Origin: a virus
DNA: 23,165 bases
Strand: one strand, 5' to 3'
Virus record (IMG/VR): IMGVR_UViG_3300047551_001421
Span: 1-23,165 of that record
The translations under genes were made by a program, and so were the position numbers. How positions within the stretch are numbered: position 1 is the stretch's first letter; each line of letters starts with the position of its first letter. Shown here one piece after another: positions 20,243 through 23,165 of this stretch. Below the pieces are notes generated by a model. The model had not been told where the DNA came from and did not search any database. It saw nothing but the letters and a program-made list of their open reading frames with translations.

Positions 20243-20560
20243 TCAACGGGCTAGCAGTTTGTCAAAATACGAGGCTTGGTCCAGTTCAAGGGGGAGTTCA
20301 GATTGCCAGTTCGCGGAAAGTGACACTAAATCATCACTAAAAGCTGTTACATCACCAGAGAAAGCCATGTAGGCAGCTTCGAAATCCTGGTCTCCGTTAT
20401 CGTCCCAGGGCAGATAAGGCAGCGCTACTAGACGTTCATAGGCAGATTCGTAGTCTTCGTCGGTATCAAGGCAGCAGAGTTTGTTGAACTCTTCTTGTGT
20501 GATTACTGCCTCTTCAATTACCACTCGGCGACGTACGATGGTCACGAATTGTTTAGTCAT
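20243..20560 (-). CDS. Small acidic hypothetical protein
   Basis: This 105-residue protein starts MTKQFVTIVRRRVVIEEAVI from ATG 20560; a longer GTG reading from 20716 adds an unlikely basic segment and is not chosen, though it cannot be excluded. Most of it is acidic and helical (EEFNKLCCLDTDEDYESAYERL, DDNGDQDFEAAYMAFSGD). The family is unknown to me. It lies directly before the nuclease gene in the same direction. An acidic inhibitor or DNA-mimic role is conceivable, without evidence. Confidence 0.58.
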   Translation of the reverse strand: MTKQFVTIVRRRVVIEEAVITQEEFNKLCCLDTDEDYESAYERLVALPYLPWDDNGDQDFEAAYMAFSGDVTAFSDDLVSLSANWQSELPLELDQASYFDKLLAR

Positions 20561-20794
20561 CGGTAAAAATACGGGAAGTTGTTTTTTGGGGGACTTACGT
20601 GGTGAGTTGTTTACACGTTGCCTTGCGAGCCATCGAGAAGCTTGGTGCCACAACGTGTCTTCGATGAGAACCTTTGTTTTTACGCTCGGGAAGGGCACTC
20701 GCCAAGTGCTGTACACCAGTTGGACCGACCAGTGACTTCCCTTACATAGGCAACAACTCTCCGGAGGAGAATTACCGGCTCACTGCCCCCGGAT
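20561..20794. other. Gap with no clear gene
   Basis: I see no convincing gene unless the 20243-20560 gene starts at the upstream GTG (20716). A small inverted repeat CTCCGGAG occurs at about 20758. No promoter stands out. Confidence 0.35.
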
Positions 20795-21313
20795 TCAGAA
20801 CGGGATTTCTTCGAGCCAGCGGTAGGGTTCCAGCTGGTGGATAATCCACTTACACATAAAGTCGTTTTGGGTGCGACAGTCTGTGTAAGAAAGTTTGTAG
20901 TGGCCGTAGAGCTTTTTTAGGAAGTCGGTGTATTCAATGGGTAGGTCTACGGATACTCTTTTTGTTGCTTGTTGTGGTTCTGGTTTACTAATAACGGGTG
21001 ATTTACGTGTAGGTAGTTGGTAAAGGTTGCTGTCGTTTGTTTGGCTTTCGGCGTAGCGGGCTTCGTAGTATTTGAGACTGATGCGCCAGTCGTCAGACCT
21101 GGTGGGATCAGGGATGCAAGCCATTTCGACTTCCTCGCCTTCCCTTAATCGTTCCAGTTCGTCTTTAATTAGCGTGGCGAATCGTTGGTCTAGGCGGCAT
21201 ACCGGGATGTATGGCCGGTGGTGCAATGTGTAAAACATTCCACCATTGCTAGTTAGGCGCTCGGTGACTTCGTTGAATACGAGCCACGTGGTGCCTTCGG
21301 GAACTGCTGTCAT
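20795..21313 (-). CDS. Hypothetical protein with possible ribbon-helix-helix C-terminus
   Basis: This 172-residue protein starts MTAVPEGTTWLVFNEVTERL. The first half looks globular (YIPVCRLDQRFATLIKDELERLREGEEVEM). After a Pro/Gln linker, the segment TKRVSVDLPIEYTDFLKKLYG resembles the strand-helix start of ribbon-helix-helix DNA-binding proteins, followed by a second helix (FMCKWIIHQLEPY). The ATG at 21313 has no Shine-Dalgarno; instead a heptamer repeat (ACAGCAG on the minus strand) runs across the start. I do not recognise the family; it lies between the nuclease and ssDNA-binding genes. Confidence 0.6.
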   Translation of the reverse strand: MTAVPEGTTWLVFNEVTERLTSNGGMFYTLHHRPYIPVCRLDQRFATLIKDELERLREGEEVEMACIPDPTRSDDWRISLKYYEARYAESQTNDSNLYQLPTRKSPVISKPEPQQATKRVSVDLPIEYTDFLKKLYGHYKLSYTDCRTQNDFMCKWIIHQLEPYRWLEEIPF

Positions 21314-21334
21314 CTGCTGTCTGCTGTCTGTTGT
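21304..21334. repeat. Heptamer repeat across a start codon
   Basis: CTGCTGT occurs at 21304-21310, 21314-21320 and 21321-21327, with a variant CTGTTGT at 21328-21334. On the minus strand this gives ACAGCAG units immediately before and after the ATG of the 20795-21313 gene. Confidence 0.6.
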
Positions 21335-21342
21335 GTGGGTAA

Positions 21343-21373
21343 TGGCGGCCTTACTGGCTGTGCCATGCCGCCA
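21343..21373. other. Nested inverted repeat after the ssDNA-binding gene
   Basis: TGGCGGC (21343-21349) and GCCGCCA (21367-21373) enclose a smaller TGGC-TGT-GCCA hairpin (21355-21365). It lies just after the stop of the 21377-21958 gene. No T tract follows on the minus strand, so strong termination is not expected; an mRNA 3' stabiliser is possible. Confidence 0.4.
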
Positions 21374-21376
21374 AAA

Positions 21377-21958
21377 TTAACCGGCCTTAAAGGGGTTGCC
21401 GCCGGTCAGTAGGCGGGTGATGTCGAAGCCTTCGGATTTGGCCTCAATCCAGGCGGCGTCGATGTGCTCTTGGCTGCCTTTTTTGCGGGGGACGGGGCGG
21501 ACGGTGTACTCAGTGGTAAGGCCGCTGCCCTTTTTGCTGATTGTGAAGTCCCACTCCAGCAGTTCGGCGTAATCCTCCATCTGGGAGATCTGGTCGATCT
21601 CTTTGAGGATGGACTTTTGAGTGATTTGCAGGACTTGAACTTTGCCGGACTCGTAGTTGTAGACCGGGCAGGCGATGGCAAACTTCACGTCTGCTGTTCC
21701 GGGGCCGCCGCGTCCTTCGCGGGGCTCGAAGTCGCCCATTTCGGCAACCACGTCTTCATAGGTGGGCTCGAAATCGAAGCGGAAGGGCTTGTTGGTGCCG
21801 CTGGCGGCGCCCCAGCACTCGTAAAACTCCAGGGGTTCGTCGGTGAGTAGGGCGAATCGTACAGAGCCGCCATCGGGAAGCTTGGAGAGGGACAGGTAGC
21901 CGCCGCCGGTGCTGTTGCTGTTGACGCTTGCGGATGCGTTTTTGGAGAGGAAAGCCAT
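21377..21958 (-). CDS. Putative single-stranded DNA-binding protein
   Basis: This 193-residue protein starts MAFLSKNASASVNSNSTGGGYLSLSKLPDGG. It looks like phage ssDNA-binding proteins of the OB-fold type: an N-terminal SVRFALLTDEPLEFYECW strand pair, a CPVYNYESGKVQVLQITQKSILKEIDQI stretch (strand then helix), and DFTISKKGSGLTTEYTVRPVPRK, a strand-turn-strand common in this group. The role would be coating single strands in replication and recombination with the adjacent nuclease and primase. The C-terminus is not strongly acidic, unlike bacterial SSB. ATG at 21958 has no clear Shine-Dalgarno. Assignment is by pattern and context. Confidence 0.62.
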   Translation of the reverse strand: MAFLSKNASASVNSNSTGGGYLSLSKLPDGGSVRFALLTDEPLEFYECWGAASGTNKPFRFDFEPTYEDVVAEMGDFEPREGRGGPGTADVKFAIACPVYNYESGKVQVLQITQKSILKEIDQISQMEDYAELLEWDFTISKKGSGLTTEYTVRPVPRKKGSQEHIDAAWIEAKSEGFDITRLLTGGNPFKAG

Positions 21959-22038
21959 TGATGTAGGTGTTTGGTGTGGTCGGCAGGGGTGCCAACGTCT
22001 TACACAGTAACACGGGTTGACGGGTCGCGCTACCGTAC

Positions 22039-22070
22039 AAAAACGCCCCAGCAGCGGCAGCTGTGGGGCG
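22039..22070 (-). terminator. Leftward terminator in a divergent region
   Basis: CGCCCCA (22044-22050) pairs with TGGGGCG (22064-22070), and inside CAGC-GGCA-GCTG adds four pairs after a single bulge. On the minus strand five T follow (A at 22039-22043). It works leftward, although the gene on its right runs rightward. Confidence 0.7.
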
Positions 22071-22101
22071 CTAGCGAACCAATCTCGTGTGAGACTCTAA
22101 C

Positions 22102-23165
22102 ATGTCGCAAAGTAAGACGCAGGATCTGCTGGCTTTTGTGCGCCAGCTGCCTGTTGGGATGGCGTACGCGCCGATTTACGCCAAGGATCAGGCGATCCAG
22201 TCCGGGAAAATCTCGAAGGGCAAGACGCCTTTGGAGCGCAGTCACCATCAGGTGATGGCGCCTTCGGATGTGGCGCTTCAGATCGACCGGAAGCCGGATG
22301 TGTTCCAGGCGGTGGGCGTCTTTACCGGCGGTCGCAGTATGGGACTCGTGATTCTTGACGTGGATCGCAATCTCAGCCGGCTCAAAAAGAAGTGGGGCGA
22401 GTCGCTTGAGGGTGCTCCAGTCGTTACGTCGACCAAGGCCAATGCGGCGAAGTACCTCTTTCGCGTCCCAGAGGCGCTGTGGGGCGAGGTAAAGGGTTTT
22501 GGGTTGTCGGATACCGGCGCCGGTTACGAGGTGCTGTGGGGCCGTCAGGGCGTCATCTACGGGGCTTATCCGGGCTCCAGTGATGGGAAGGCTCCAGAAG
22601 GTCAGTACGGCTTTGAAGGCGACCTGGAGACGATTCCTGATGCGCCTGAATGGTTGCTGGCGGAAATGCGGGATCACGCCGGTAAGGAGATCCAGGACGG
22701 CGGGTTTATTAAGAACCGCAAGGCGCTGGATTTCTCGGATCGGGACCCAGCTGAGGTTGCCGAGATTATTCAGTCCGCGTTGCGGGTGATTCCTGGACAG
22801 GGCAGTGGTAGCCGGGATCACTGGGTAAAGGTGGGTATGGCGATCCACTCGGAATTGCCGACTGACCTTGGTTTGACCTTGTGGTCTGCGTGGTCGGCGG
22901 AAGATCCAGAGTTTTCAGAAGAGTGGTCTGATGGCAACCCTTGTGAGGAGGTGTGGAAGTCCTTTCGCAAAGGGCCGGTCAGTCTTGGGACGCTTTTTTG
23001 GATGGCGGACCAGCAGCTTGCTGGCCGCATGTGGCTTTCGGAGGATCTGCGGAAGGTTGTTGAAAGCGTTGAGGCGGACAACGTCACAAGGTTTAGGCAG
23101 GTAACCCTCAGTTATGCCGAGGTGATCAGTCGCGCCAAAGAAATCCAGGAGTTGGATAACCCGGC
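22102..23165 (+). CDS. DNA primase-polymerase with PriCT domain (partial, runs off right edge)
   Basis: The frame is open from ATG 22102 (MSQSKTQDLLAFVRQLPVGM) to the window end, 354 codons plus two bases. The first 180 residues look like an archaeo-eukaryotic primase (prim-pol): GLVILDVDRN with the metal-binding pair D86-x-D88, PVVTSTKANAAKYLFRVP (105-123) in the place of the second motif, and GYEVLWGRQGVIYGAYPGS (141-159) as the third. The usual motif-II histidine is absent (K117 sits there). Residues about 213-302 (RDPAEVAEIIQSALRVIPGQ, DHWVKVGMAIHSEL, VSLGTLFWMADQQ) match the PriCT domain that links primase to a helicase, so a D5-like helicase may follow outside the window. It would start replication. 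It is the first gene of a rightward unit divergent from the ssDNA-binding gene. Confidence 0.85.
   Translation, partial: MSQSKTQDLLAFVRQLPVGMAYAPIYAKDQAIQSGKISKGKTPLERSHHQVMAPSDVALQIDRKPDVFQAVGVFTGGRSMGLVILDVDRNLSRLKKKWGESLEGAPVVTSTKANAAKYLFRVPEALWGEVKGFGLSDTGAGYEVLWGRQGVIYGAYPGSSDGKAPEGQYGFEGDLETIPDAPEWLLAEMRDHAGKEIQDGGFIKNRKALDFSDRDPAEVAEIIQSALRVIPGQGSGSRDHWVKVGMAIHSELPTDLGLTLWSAWSAEDPEFSEEWSDGNPCEEVWKSFRKGPVSLGTLFWMADQQLAGRMWLSEDLRKVVESVEADNVTRFRQVTLSYAEVISRAKEIQELDNP

Noticed and set aside
22017-22041. TTGACG at 22017 as -35 of a primase promoter
   Set aside because: The only -10-like hexamer nearby (TACAAA, 22036-22041) is 13 bases away, and the next option lies inside the terminator's A tract; spacing does not fit.
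22030-22848. Long minus-strand open frame (272 codons) across the primase start
   Set aside because: It is antisense to the primase-polymerase, covers the leftward terminator, and its product is rich in Arg, His and Leu with no domain pattern; it is a mirror of biased codon use.
1-23165. CRISPR array, diversity-generating retroelement, transposase, integrase or toxin-antitoxin pair
   Set aside because: No regularly spaced direct repeats, reverse transcriptase motif, DDE or tyrosine/serine recombinase catalytic motif, or recognisable toxin pair was seen. The resolvase-like HTH in the 63-residue protein has no catalytic domain.

Overview
The window looks like one contiguous piece of a tailed double-stranded DNA phage with a long non-contractile tail (siphovirus). 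The evidence is the ordered head-tail gene set: large terminase, portal, scaffold, HK97-fold capsid, head-tail connectors, tail terminator, major tail protein, two-frame tail chaperone, tape measure, NlpC/P60-like protein and J-like tail tip protein. A cyanobacterial host (Synechococcus/Cyanobium type) is likely but not proven. It rests on the look of several proteins, which resemble cyanophage siphovirus families, and on a single cyanobacterial HIP1 palindrome at 15854-15861. No integrase, lysogeny repressor, CRISPR array, insertion sequence or complete tRNA was seen. The genome ends are outside the window.

Layout. Positions 1-15735 are the leftward (minus-strand) structural arm. Read in the direction of transcription from 15735 down, it holds terL, two tiny very basic proteins, a possible decoration protein, two small unknowns, portal, scaffold, major capsid, one rightward gene (9597-9872), four connector/neck genes, tail terminator, major tail protein, tail chaperone pair with a -1 slippery site, tape measure, minor tail protein, NlpC/P60-like protein and the J-like protein, which runs off the left edge. 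Terminators behind the capsid gene, the major tail protein gene and the chaperone pair cut the arm into transcription segments. Many junctions are TAATG or ATGA overlaps, which suggests translational coupling.

Positions 15736-17565 hold a noncoding locus that looks like a short rightward RNA (extended -10 promoter and terminator), a membrane-anchored helix-turn-helix mini-protein, a 48-residue membrane protein or lipoprotein, a probable small terminase and an unknown gene. A divergent promoter region at 18414-18463 separates a leftward unknown gene (17528-18385) from two rightward small genes (18493-19151). Positions 19363-21958 are leftward accessory and replication genes: a PD-(D/E)XK nuclease, two unknowns and a putative single-stranded DNA-binding protein. 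From 22102 rightward runs a primase-polymerase that leaves the right edge.

The most unusual signals are these. (1) The heptamer GCTCCAG occurs 19 times on the + strand and, by eye, never as CTGGAGC on that strand, whatever the gene orientation; this is a Chi-like, strand-polar word. (2) The 15.9-16.07 kb RNA locus has 5' and 3' ends that could pair and so compete with its own terminator. Its promoter matches that of the neighbouring membrane-HTH gene. (3) A leftward terminator sits in a divergent intergenic region at 22.04 kb. All counts and alignments were done by eye.
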